The position numbers and the translations under genes are program-made. Positions 1-12,500 of a stretch of 64,000 bases of DNA are shown here, one piece after another. The notes under the pieces were generated by a model. The model was not told the DNA's origin. It did no database searches and saw only the letters and a list, made by a program, of their open reading frames with translations. Every line of letters begins with the position of its first letter. Position 1 is the first letter of the stretch. The DNA comes from Diadema setosum (Eukaryota > Echinodermata > Echinoidea > Diadematoida > Diadematidae), in NCBI RefSeq assembly GCF_964275005.1, contig NC_092701.1, forward strand, positions 32,569,919 to 32,633,918. The letters run 5' to 3'.

Positions 1-326
1 AATCCTTATAATGAGGTTCTGCTGTATATGCAAGAAGTCTGCTCACAAAGGCATCATGCTTAAGTCTATATTCAAAGGTTCTATCACTTTACACAGCCAT
101 GAAATAAACTTTTAGACCAAGGGGGAAAACGAATTTACAACTTGAATTTTGTTATTGGGAAAAATTGTTGTACAACTGCTCATTGTACTAAGTGTAGAGT
201 AGACTTGGTTTATGTATATATGTCTCTCAGTCAATGTGTGTAGAATTCAAATAATCTTCATACCATCCGATGATGGTATGAATGATTAAGAAACGGCAGG
301 TTGAAGTATGAGTAAAATAGACATAC
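1..326 (-). other. CDC73: CDC73 intron 13, cut by the window edge
   Basis: Starts with donor gtatgt at 326-321. I see no further CDC73 exon on the minus strand here, so the terminal exons with the rest of the Ras-like domain lie outside the window. Confidence 0.6.
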
Positions 327-424
327 TCCTTGCAAAGATGTCCACGGGGTTGTTTCCGTTCATCCACGGCCATCCCTTGAACTGCCAGGTGGGACCCTGC
401 ACGAAGACGGCAACCACGCGATCC
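327..424 (-). CDS. CDC73: CDC73 coding exon 13 (residues 444-476; last exon in window)
   Basis: Acceptor gcgtggacag; reads [20 protein letters not shown], then [12 protein letters not shown]. Donor gtatgt at 326-321, phase 1, so the gene continues beyond position 1. On the coding strand the pyrimidine stretch upstream of the acceptor is a (CTGT)n microsatellite. Confidence 0.93.
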
Positions 425-441
425 CTGTCCACGCAGCCCCA

Positions 442-500
<59 letters not shown>

Positions 501-3500
501 GACAGAGACAGATAAGAACATGACATATTAGGCACACATTAGATAGGGTTTGAGATATGACTGGGTCCACATCTCCTCATCTCATTTGCACTGAAGAGAA
601 TGCTCTGCATTCGATACCAACAGTAACAATGCACCAACAATACAATAGCACAATATACCACTGTACCAAAGTTATTACTTGGATAAAATGACAGGAGAAT
701 GAAAGCTAACAAGAAGATGTGCATGCGTCGCGTACCTACATAACCAAAATTGCTGAGAACTGACCAATGCAGCCCTATAATGGGACGAGCCAGTATCATC
801 AAAACACAAAGGTACCACACTAACTAGGGAACTATAAAAAATGCCTTCACAAGAATTGTGTCCCATCCAAACTAAGTGGTGGCAGACCTTGCTTCGTACG
901 AATTTCATGTGAAGTTGGAAGTTAATATCAGGCAGAGGATTAAATGCCAGAGATTTGGATAAAAATAGTTTTGAAATGTTCTCTGCACACAATGTTTTAC
1001 TTCCAGATGGAAAAAAAAACCCCACTCACAATCAAACTCAGCCCTCTGACTCCTATTTTGTCTCTTTCATTTCAATCACAAGATGAGAACACAATTTGTT
1101 TCTAAGCTGTCCTTGTGCAGTCCTCAGTCCATGTTGTGAATTCGTTTCATCTGTACATATCAGAGCACTAATTTGACCATATTGACTTGCCAAATCTGGT
1201 GGCAATTTACCCTGCAGGTTTGACTTTGCTTCTAGTCTGCAATAAAATTTGTTTTTCCTCACTACCAGGAGCCAAGGTATCAGATTTGGCCACACATACA
1301 AGGCCAATATGTATGTCTACATTCAACCCAAATGGAGATTCGAGATCTCGTAGCTCACCAGTCCTGCGGCGAAAGCTTGGTGACTGTGTCGATGACGCGG
1401 TACGGCACCGTGCTGCCGTCGTCTTTCCGCCTCTGGATCAGCACATCATTCTCCTTCCTCGCTCCCTGCCTCTTCTTCTCATCCGACGTGACAAATCTGA
1501 TAAATACAAAGAAAGATGAAGAGTTAAACCAACACTTTCACAGAATGAGATCCAACAAATAGAAAGTGCATAGGTACTGCACATAGAGAAGATCACAAGG
1601 GCAGAAACAACACAAGAAATCAGTATGGGTATTGTAATGGTGCATACAGCAGGGGCGGATCCAGGAATTCCATAAAGGAGGGGCGCCTTTACAAAATTAA
1701 AGGGGGGGGGGGTGTGCAGATGCCCCCCCCCCCCATTTTTCTTTTTGTTTCTTTTGTTTCAACCAAAATTAAAGGGGGCGCACACGCCCAGTGCACCCCC
1801 ACCTGGATCCACCACATCTAGTCCTTGCTCGAGGCTAAGCTCACAGTAGGGTATTAAAAATTGTTCCATGTAACCGCACACAATTAAAGGAAGATGCTCT
1901 TAAAGTGAAGCAAAACTCCCAGATCATTTTGATGGATACAGTGTAAACAAAGAATAGAGTTGTAGAAAATTCACTAAACATAAAACAATGGTGCAGTTTG
2001 TATTTCATAGGATCATGACAAATGGTGACATCATCATCTCACAGGTCTCCAATGGGTCTGCCCACAACTCTTTGCTTAATTTCCATATTTTTATGAGAAA
2101 ACAAAAAGATGTACCCTCTGCATTAAATGACCACAATGGTGACTCATAGAACGGTGAGATTTTGGTTGCTATCACCCAAGCACACAATTTGTATAACATC
2201 AATTTATATAAACCAATGGGACAGCTGTGAGACAATAGTATCAACGTTTCATCTACATGTAGTTTGCATTATGTCTACCAATGTCACTATGTTTGGGCTT
2301 TTCTTTGACATGCAAAATTCTGCAAATTTGTTATTTGAGGTTCAATTACAATGAACTTCTGTTTGTTTTTTTAATTTCAATATCTGTATTAAAGTAAACT
2401 AAAACATGGGGAGCCAGTTCATATCCCATTGTCGCACATCAACCCAACGAGGGCTCACCTGAAGTCTTGTAACAGATCCTTGGCATTGTAAAGAGTGATG
2501 AGTGCTGTGTTGGCTGCTGGGACGATGATAATGGGGGTGCGGGATACCCTCTTGGTGGGAGTCTGGGCCTTGGGGGTGGAAGCTGGCTCTGGTCTTGGGG
2601 CGGGGGTGGGGGCAACTGGCTTGCGAACCGGTGTGGCATCCTGGACACAGAGACAAGATTGCGATAGGAGAAGGTCGATATCTCCGATAGTTCCATGACA
2701 TTTGCTCCTGGGAAAGTTGCTCCCATGAAACATATGCAAGCTACGCCAAACATAAATGATCATGTGACTAAAAATGTTGAAGTAAGACAAACATGTATGA
2801 AGAAACCATACCAAAAAAAAAAAAAATCACTAACATGATAAAAAAGGGTCATGACAATTGTAATCTGCACAAACACACATCCCCACCTCAAAAAAAGGGG
2901 AAAACAGAGGTCAACTTGGTCATGTGACTGCCCCATTACTCATGCAATATATTCTCTCTGTAGCAGAGTTCTTGTTCTTTGAGAGCTGATTTTCCTCATT
3001 ACTCACCGGTGCTGGTTTGTTGAGATTTGACATGCCATGGAAGGACCCCATGTGAGTACCACCAGTATCGATCTTGAATCCTTCCGTCTCTGTCAAGGGA
3101 CAAATATGAATACAGGATTGATTTAATGATTCATAATTCATGTACGCTCGAATAATAATGTATCAACGTATATGTGAATGTCTAAAAAAGGCATTATACA
3201 ACCATCAAATGGTAAATATTTCCCATGACTACATGTACATTCAAAACATACAAGCATTCAGTTTCATTAAGAGAACAGAAATTCACTTGCAAAGAGAGTA
3301 TCTAAGCAAATGCTGAAAAGTGGAAGCCTTACAAAGTAATTTGTGTGACATCCCCTTCACACCTTGTGCACATAAATGCCTGCTCAAAATGATAATGGAA
3401 AAATCACATTCTCACCAGCTAAGGCATAATTACAGAATTACTCAAATCGGTCAAAATTTCATGCCCTGATCTATGAGATTCTGTTCAGAGTAGAAAAAGT

Positions 3501-6500
3501 TTGGCCACAGGATTAAAAAAAAAAAAATACAACAAAACCGTTTTCACTCTGGAGAAGATTCATGTCTGACAAGTCAAACCCACACGTAGAGTCAATGGCA
3601 GTGAGACCTGAAGGAACGATACTAATGATTCCACAATGGACCTCATAGTGAGTTGTTTTAATATCATTGATGGTCTGATTTCATTTTTCACTGCATACCA
3701 TTTTGATCTTTAGGTATAATGCATGCAGATCCCTCAAAGTGTATGACACATTTTTATGAAATGAGTAGATGCTGTCATCTCTGTATCCGGTATCTTTTCT
3801 GTCATCTAGTCTTTATTCCTCCTCTTACCTTCTTTCCGCTTGAATCTCTCCTGATCGTATCTGTTGTAGAGCTGAGCGGTCTGCTGCACAGGTTTCCTCC
3901 TCTCCGGCTTTAAGGAGAAAGAAGCAAATATGATCAATTTCGTCAAATATATCTGGATGATACAGCCTTCATATTTTGGAGTTTGTTTATTTATTTGTTT
4001 GTTTTTTGCAACCAGTATTACACTGCAACTACACATAAGTGCACTATCAATAGTGCTAGTAACATGAATCATATTCTTCAGATAAATAAGCAGAGTTGCA
4101 AGTTTCACATTAATAGTGTACAGTGCCTGGCAAATCAATTGACCAATTTTCTCATATGCTCATTCTGCACATCTCCCTAGCTACAGATATTTCTCTTTCT
4201 TTCTTTCTTTTTTTTAAACAAACAGGAAGCTTGACAACTTCAAAGCTTGTTTGAGGCTACCCCCACAGGAGCAACAATTAATGCAATGGATGTAAATTGG
4301 ACTCAAAATATCAGTAATTATTACCAATACGAGGTAGTTTTGCGAGGCAATTGCAGTTGTTATTTTGAAAGGTTAAAGGTCAGCAGTTGTTATTTTGCAG
4401 GGTTAAAGGTCAGTAATCAATATTCCTTTCGCCACGTCGCTGTGTGTCGGTTACACACACCGTACCGTACACAAAACAATGTGTACAAACAGTGCAATCT
4501 TCCGGTTTTTGCCATTCACTTTACACAAGGAGGTGGGAAGAGAAAGAGTGTTTCTAATCTCTCTCCCCACCTCCCTGCTTTAAATGTAAACATTCCGATC
4601 GACCACGAAAAGAAAACATTCCAGGACGTCGCTGGGTGTCGGTTACACACACCGCAGAAGAACGCTGATAAATCAACTCATACAAGGTTGACCACTTACA
4701 GCAGCGCTATGGCGTCAAACAATCACTAGTCCATTTGTGCTCAAGAATTGCACAGTGACCATCAGTTTTACAACTCTCCAAATTTAAACAGAAGTAAAAA
4801 TAAAGTGTAAAAATGTTCAGATGTTTGAAGTTCGCCTGTTACAACTACATATGTATCTTTGAAGTTGGAGTTGAATGATATACATTGATGAACAATTTTT
4901 TAATTATTCGACATGTTGATGATCTACAGGTAGTGAAATGTGGCTTGATCTATATCACAGTGTATAGCCGTATTCACATATTTTCTTAATTTACCTATAG
5001 GGGATAGGCAATAATTATGATATTGACTGGCCTCGAGGGAGATACCAGATAAATATTGCCCGCACTGAAAGAATATTGCCCTCGTCTTCGACTCTGGCAA
5101 TATTCTTTCACTTTGGGCAATATTTTCTGGTGTCTCCCTCGAGGCCAGTCAATATTATATAAGTATTTAAACATAATGGGTGATTTTGCTTGTGCCTGGA
5201 GGCATTTCATTCCTGTGAAAATGAACGAACACGTTGTGACATGTTTCGAAATGCGTTTAGAGTTAAAGGGTATTGATACCATACATTGTGTATTTGATAC
5301 CTGACTCTGTGAGGGGGTCTGGTGTGTGTTCTGGGACTGAGCTTGCTGACTCTGCTTCCCTTCTTCCCTGGCTTTCACTGACTGCAGGATCGCAAAGATA
5401 TTCTTGAATTCCTGGTGAGACATAATATTAAAAAAAAGATAAACAAGGCAACACTTTACATTGCATTATGTAACACTTGAGACAATCAGTACATACACAT
5501 TACTTCCCATTCTCAACTGAAAGAAAAGGGATATCTTTGTGAATTATGATGAAACTACAACCACTTTAAATTCCTCCTCCAGATATGGTTTGGCATCTGA
5601 GACTAGGCTGAGTTACAATGCAACAAGAAGTTAAATTGTCCACTAGCATACCTCAAATAACTTCCCACAATGAAAAGGCCTAGAGGTTGCAAGTGTATGG
5701 TGACACGAGACTGAAAGTGCAGATATCAACTCAAAGCCTGTCATTTGAACATTTCTGGTCATCTCAAAAACTAAGCATGATATATGTGTGACAGGATACT
5801 ACCAGGATTTTTTATGAAGAGACTACTGCAGACATAGTCTTTTCTTGGACTTAAATATAGCTTAGACATAAATTACCATACTTTGGAAAAGTAAAGTGAG
5901 TTGATACCATATGAGGTGCTGCCCCAATCTGGGTTAATCCTCTACATAGCATGTTCATGAAATAGATATAAAACTATGTTCCTGTTAGAGGAAGAGAACG
6001 CTTGTCACCTAAGTTATCCTCGTTAAGTGGAAAGCCGCTGCCAGAGATTTGAGTTTACTGGTAAATATAACACTATCCAAGAAACACCAAGAGAATTGCA
6101 GGCAGACCAGGGGGGCATTTCATGAAGCGTTTTGGTCTGATATTTCTCTGACAAACTGTTACAAGCTACTGAGAAATCCTTGCATCTGATTGACTGAGAG
6201 CAAATTTATCTGACAACTTTGCCGGACAAAATGCTTCATGAAATGCCCCCCCGGTATTAGTGAAATGTGGATCAACTTGTCTGCCTGGCTAGTACAGACT
6301 TAAGTCCAGTCGGTGCCAGTCACGTTGATATAGAGAATAGCACCAGCCCACCTTGCCATTACTCCGAAGCACCGAAGTCCTTGTCCGCCAGTAGCGCTCC
6401 CTGCTCATGATGTCGCGAGAGACGTCGACCTCGGCGTCGATGAAGCTGCGCTGCTCCAGGATACCCATGCCCAGTGTGTCGTCGTCTGGCTTGATGGTGA

Positions 6501-9500
6501 CTCGCTTCTTGATGTGGATCTTGGCCCTGATGGAGGCGATACGCTCGATGGACAGCGTGTCTGACAGGGAGCTGCCAATTTGAGGAGTTCAGGAAAATTT
6601 ACAATACAATTCTAAAAGGTCCAGTTTATCTTTGAGAGTGATTTCAAGAAAGTTCAAGATATCACATTTGATGCATATGTGTGGGTCTGTTGTATCACAA
6701 AACATTCTACCATATAAAATTTTCGCAATAAAGCCTAAAATATACGGAGATATCAATGTTTTTCTCAATAAACCATAACTGTAGACGGTTTAGTCTGGAA
6801 ACATTTTTTTATCATAACTATTGTTCACATTTTGTGTATTTAACAACACTTAACAACGATTATACGGACTCAAATTTTCACAGTGGTTGTTTCTATCCCT
6901 AACTCACATTTTAGAACTATTTTAAAGCACTAATGCTGGGTTTTTTTTTTTTCATCTGCAAATGGTAAACTATGCCTTTAATGTTTGGTATGCTCTTCCC
7001 ATGTGGCTCAGAATGAATATCAAATGTTTACAGAAATGGAAAATGTATGAACACAATTCAAAATTATGAATGAGCATATTTAATCAACATTGATTTGATA
7101 CTTCAAAACATATTCTTAAATCCATTTGGTATGACTTGGACACAAGTCTCACAGACATTTAATCTCTTTTCCAGGTAACCTCACGAGCTTTATGCACTTC
7201 TGAAATCCACCAAATAAACAAGGCATGTCATGTGACATGATTGGAACCTTTTCAATGCTTACATGGACAAAAGATATCTTGATCTTGTAATTGTATAGCT
7301 ACAATCATTCTCCAGAGTAGTAACAAAACAGTTTTCTTGTTACACCTCAATTGTAGCTTAGAGAGTAAAAAAAAAAAAAAAAGAAAGAAAAAAGAGGAGA
7401 AATAAGTGTGACAATTGAATTCACTCCAAACTTCAAGATTCCTATACCACTAAATATTCCTGCTGTACAGGAATATGAAACCTACATGTCACTATCCTTA
7501 CACAGTTTATTGCAGCCAAAGGCATACCATAAAATAGTTGTAAGTTGTAATGTACTGTAGTTACACATGCACACTGAATGTTTATACAGTCAAAATACAT
7601 CCTCCTCTTTATACCACTCAAACTGCAACAACTCTTAGTGGAAGTGGAACGAAGTCTTCACCTGATCTGGTTTGTTGTGGCCACAGCCCCTTCCTTGTGA
7701 TCCTCCAACCTCTCCAACAGACGTTTCTATGGTAACAAGACCACAATGAGAATGCAAACATGTAAAAAACTTTTAGTAGCTGCCTGCATTGTTACTGGAG
7801 AGCGCTGATGGGACTACCCTGGATAAAAAATACAGAATTAATGACCAAAAAATACAAATTGCCTACACAAGGCAAAGCAAGAATTCAATGCAAATCTTGG
7901 CAGACAGAGAAAAATCTTTAATCCGTCATGATGCTATGGAGGTACTGAAATATCAACATCATCAGACTTTGCATTCTTAAATATATGTTTCTCCCATTTC
8001 AAAGAAATGGGGTATTTCAAGAGAGTAGGCCAATCAGGGTATCCCATGCTAGGGAAACTGCAGCTGCAATACACAGCTCAACATTTGCAGACTGTAGAAA
8101 ATTTCCCAAAGATTTTGGACTCATCTATAAATGCATTAATATATAATGGATGTCTTCTTGCATTCTGATATATCACAAGTGTGCTCGATGGAGTTAAAAT
8201 GCTTCTTTACGAAGGCGGGTGGTTCATCCACGTGCCCCTGACAACTTTCACATTTCTATCAAATAAAGTCAATATCCCATTAATGACAATTTTATCCCTC
8301 CCTCCTCCATCATTAGCAATATTAGATCTGTGACGCAAACGCCATAGAGACAATGCTAATTAGGCAAAAGATGGTGTTTTGCACATGCCGAGACAGCCAT
8401 TGCCATTGTCCAACGCAGGAGGCTGTGGCGTCTTAGCGTTTGCGTCACAGATCTCAAGCTCGCCAATACCTGTAATTAAACCAAAAAAGTGTTTTAGATT
8501 GCTGCATACCTTGTCCTGTTTGACTTCTTCATCCTCAAATCGAATGATCTTTGAGGGTTCTGAAGGTGGTTCTTCTGCCGGTCTTTTGAATACTGGAACA
8601 GAGAGAGAACCAATGCCAATATTCATTTTACAGCATCAAATGAGAGAGAGGAAAAAAAAAATGTGTAAGATACATACCATAGCAAGATCTCCTTTCAGTG
8701 GTATCTTTTTCACATTCCTCTTGAAAAGTTCCATCACAGCAAAATATTGAATAATTAGGAGAATTTGTTTAGAGCTATAAAACACATTAATTAAGTTTGT
8801 GTAGATGATATTTTTTTTTATCAAAGAAGATTCAGGTCAAGTTTGATGACCAACAATAACTGTAAAAGTGTCTAATATTTATAATTCATCTCTCAATTCC
8901 ATGAGTTTCAATTCATCTTGATCAATATAGCACCATAGCAAACAATACAGAGGATCCATACTTTCTGCTTGATGTTCAAACAACTCAAATAAAACAACCT
9001 CCCATCCAATGATAACAGTCCATTCAAATCAGGTGTCACAAGTTCATCTTTATGTAGTGGAAGACTTGCAATCCAAGTGTTGGCCTGACATACCCTAACT
9101 ACAAAATTGTCAAGATCTAATGTTCAGGTAGATAATTACGTCTTCTATTTCCCACACTAGGCAAGCCAACAACAAGACTTCCAGCAGCAGCAGCAACAAC
9201 AGTAACAACAGCAGCAGCACCACCACCACCAACAACAACAACAAACCTTGTGTAGGTCTCTGTCTTGATATTTCCGGGGGTGCACTCTTGTCAATATTCG
9301 CAGAGGTTTCTTTTGGGTAAAAAAAAAAATGAAAGAAGAATACATGATTAGCAAAAGAAAAAAAAAGATATATTTTCATATGAGCATTGAAGAATTTGTT
9401 GTTCATGATCCTCATAGTTCCCTGTCAAGCCACATAACAAAGGTACCCAAGCATGCCAAATTAAGTCTCATGAAATCACCTGCGCTATTTTGTCATGTGA

Positions 9501-12500
9501 TCATACAAATGTACACATTCAGTGCGACATCACGCATTTGATATCTCATCTTTTGACACATTTTGTCCAAAACCTATTTTTCTCATTTAATTTCATCATT
9601 ACAAACTACAATAATTCTGACAATATTCTTTTCAGATGACCACAAGATTTTTCCCACTGACCTCTATAGTATAATATACTGGAACATCACACCATAAAGT
9701 TAGAGAATTTCTAAGCAATACCTCTTGAGTTATCACATAGGTGGAGAAGTCGGATGGACAATAAAAATAAATCACTGCTTTCAGCAGGACCCATGTATGG
9801 ATATACTGAAAATAAACTTGAAGCTACAATTATATGTACAGAATTAACAGTCGACCACCCATCTCTGAAACTTAAAATTTGTCTGTATTTTTGCAAGGTT
9901 TTAGTGGATAAATTACAGAATAACTGCACACTTACTTATTTCACCACCAAGGTATGCAAGCAAGTCTCTTCTGTCTGGACGACGAACAACTGGAATGTTT
10001 TCAGCCTGGGGGAAAAAATCATATCTATGAATCAAATCAAAATAATCAGACTGACAGTGCTGTACAGTTCACAGAGAATACAAAGTTTGTGTAGTAAGCA
10101 GACACTGGCAGTCATCACAAAGCATTAAATTTGTGTAAAATTTGCTTTGAATTTAAGTTGAGATTACACACTGCATGCTTTACAAGAAAATTCAGTATAA
10201 AATTCATGTCATATCTCTGTCACTATCATAGGGTGGAAAACATCGGCCATTCCAATCATTAAGTATGGACACACGCTGTATTCATTCATTTACCCAGTGC
10301 TCTTTTTTCCCCATGCTAAATCAAAAGCCAAAAATATTACAATACAGTTTAAAAAGCCATAACTGAGAGCTAAATATGCCAGATATTCCTAGCATCAGGA
10401 TGTGCAACACACACAATTTACGAAAAGTTGTACATGTAAACTGGTTTAAAAAGGGTGATTTCATCAAGCTCTATCCCGATAACATCTATGTACAATGTAT
10501 TTTAAACATTTCACAGCAAAACTTCCATACAAAGTATGCACAAACAAGCTATACTCACAAGAGCCTTTTTGACGTAAGCTGTATGGTTAATGTTGTCATG
10601 CTTCAGGAGATACAAGATGGATTCAAGAGTGTAGTAGCTTTTGGCTTCCCCTTCTTTGCCAGTACTGTGGAAGGAAAAAGTGGATATGTACTACAATCAC
10701 AATACAACCATCGATATTTGAATGAGACATAAATGAGACATAAATGAGTGAGATTTACACTTGTTTGTTCACCATGCCACCTCTCACTGTGCTGACACAT
10801 GACATTATTCCACCATCCCGGGATAGAAAGTTCCAAGGAGCTGCTGAAAGGGATGATCATTTCAAGGTTCAAGGTTTGAGGTAGCCCGACCAGACGCCGT
10901 GCGCTAGCGCTAGCACAGCGTCTGGCGGTGTGTGATACACATATCTACGAAACCCCATACACATATCTACTAAACCCTTCGAACACGGCCACACAACAAC
11001 AAAACTGTTGGAAATTTCTACATTCTTATCACAAATTTTACGAATCACTCACATGAATTGAGATGCTTGGACTATGAGCATGGTATTTCAGTCCATAGTG
11101 AGCCCTCAGGCAATATACACTTAGTCTAGCTTCTGGACTCTTTTTACTCGTAGTCAGTGTACGTGACGAGCCGTATGAGGGCGTGACACCCGAGGATTGC
11201 GATACGCCGAGAACTGCGATACCCGAGAAAAAAGAGTCCAGTAAAATACTTTCGCCGGATCGAGCAGGGTCAAGAGTTCACGCTAGAGTGGTCATGAATA
11301 TTCATGACTCGCAGTCAATCAGACAGTTTTACTAGTTAATGAGAATACCAGCTGATCGCACTCCCGCTGGTAGTGTGTGGTAGTGCTGCCCACCTCCACT
11401 ACACTACAGCATTGTCCACCAAAATAGGGGGTTTTGTTCTGAAGTTGAGCCCACTAACTTGTACTTCGATCGCCAGCTCATACTGCATTATGTAGGCCTA
11501 CGTGCTTTCTTTATGCATGATGAGAGACAAGCTGCCCATTCCATGATTTCATGAAGTCATCATATAAAAGTCTTTACATAAAATCAAGGAAATTCCAAAG
11601 ATTCTCATAATAACTGTAGCTATATTATGTATACAAGAGAAGTAAAGTCTGTGTGTCTTATGAGAGAGAAGTCTTTTCATGAAACGTAGCCTCCATCCAA
11701 ATAGGGGAGCTGTATACCACGATTTTATAGTACAATGAAAAATGTTTCATTGGACATTATAGGCTTATTGCAGATTACAGACTTTATTTTAGATTGATTC
11801 CTCCGAGAATAACAGAATGACATCCGTAAAAGGGTCAATCCCGCTATATCCGCTAAAATATGTGATCTTCATATACATGACTTTTGATCAATATTCCAAT
11901 AGATTTAAGGGATCCCGTGTCACAGAAGTCATATTTTTGGTAAAGCAACTCTAGCAAAGATATTAAAAACCAGACCCCCCCCCCCAAAAAAAAAAAAAAA
12001 TTATTGGGTCAATCCACGTCAAATCAACCAATTTTCAGACAATTTGTAACCCGACCCCCTTCAATTTTCTTTAAACTCGCACCAAATATGCCCCCAAGTG
12101 TCTGACGGAAGATTCTAAAATATTTTGCCCCAAGGTCAAACGGTTGCTAAGATACGGCCTCCCATAGCAACCAATGCGTGGCCAAACAACAGAGTTTAAA
12201 TAAAATTTGCTATTTTTGATTGACTGCTGCAGCCAAGTTAGATGAGATACATTGCTCATTTTCTGTAAACTTGAAGAACTTTATGATCCTAACATGCACA
12301 ATATATTACGGCGCGGATCTGACATTCAGTTATTGCGCAAGAGGTCACCGAAAATGGTGTTAAGCGTCAACGTTAATGTTTTTGGGTGCATGTTTGGAAG
12401 CTGATAACTTCAAAATTCAATTAGCTTAGAACCCAATATTATGCATATTTAGAGATTCTCACCTGCTCTACACACCTACCGAAAATCGGCCAAAAAGTAT

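Noticed and set aside
227..570. Cys/Leu/Ser-rich frames over the (GACA)n repeat
   Set aside because: They are translations of the microsatellite and share the minus strand with CDC73 exon 13.
8636..8750. Minus-strand frame [18 protein letters not shown] as an extra CDC73 exon
   Set aside because: It has no counterpart in parafibromin; exons 4 and 5 join in phase without it (QV-FKR).
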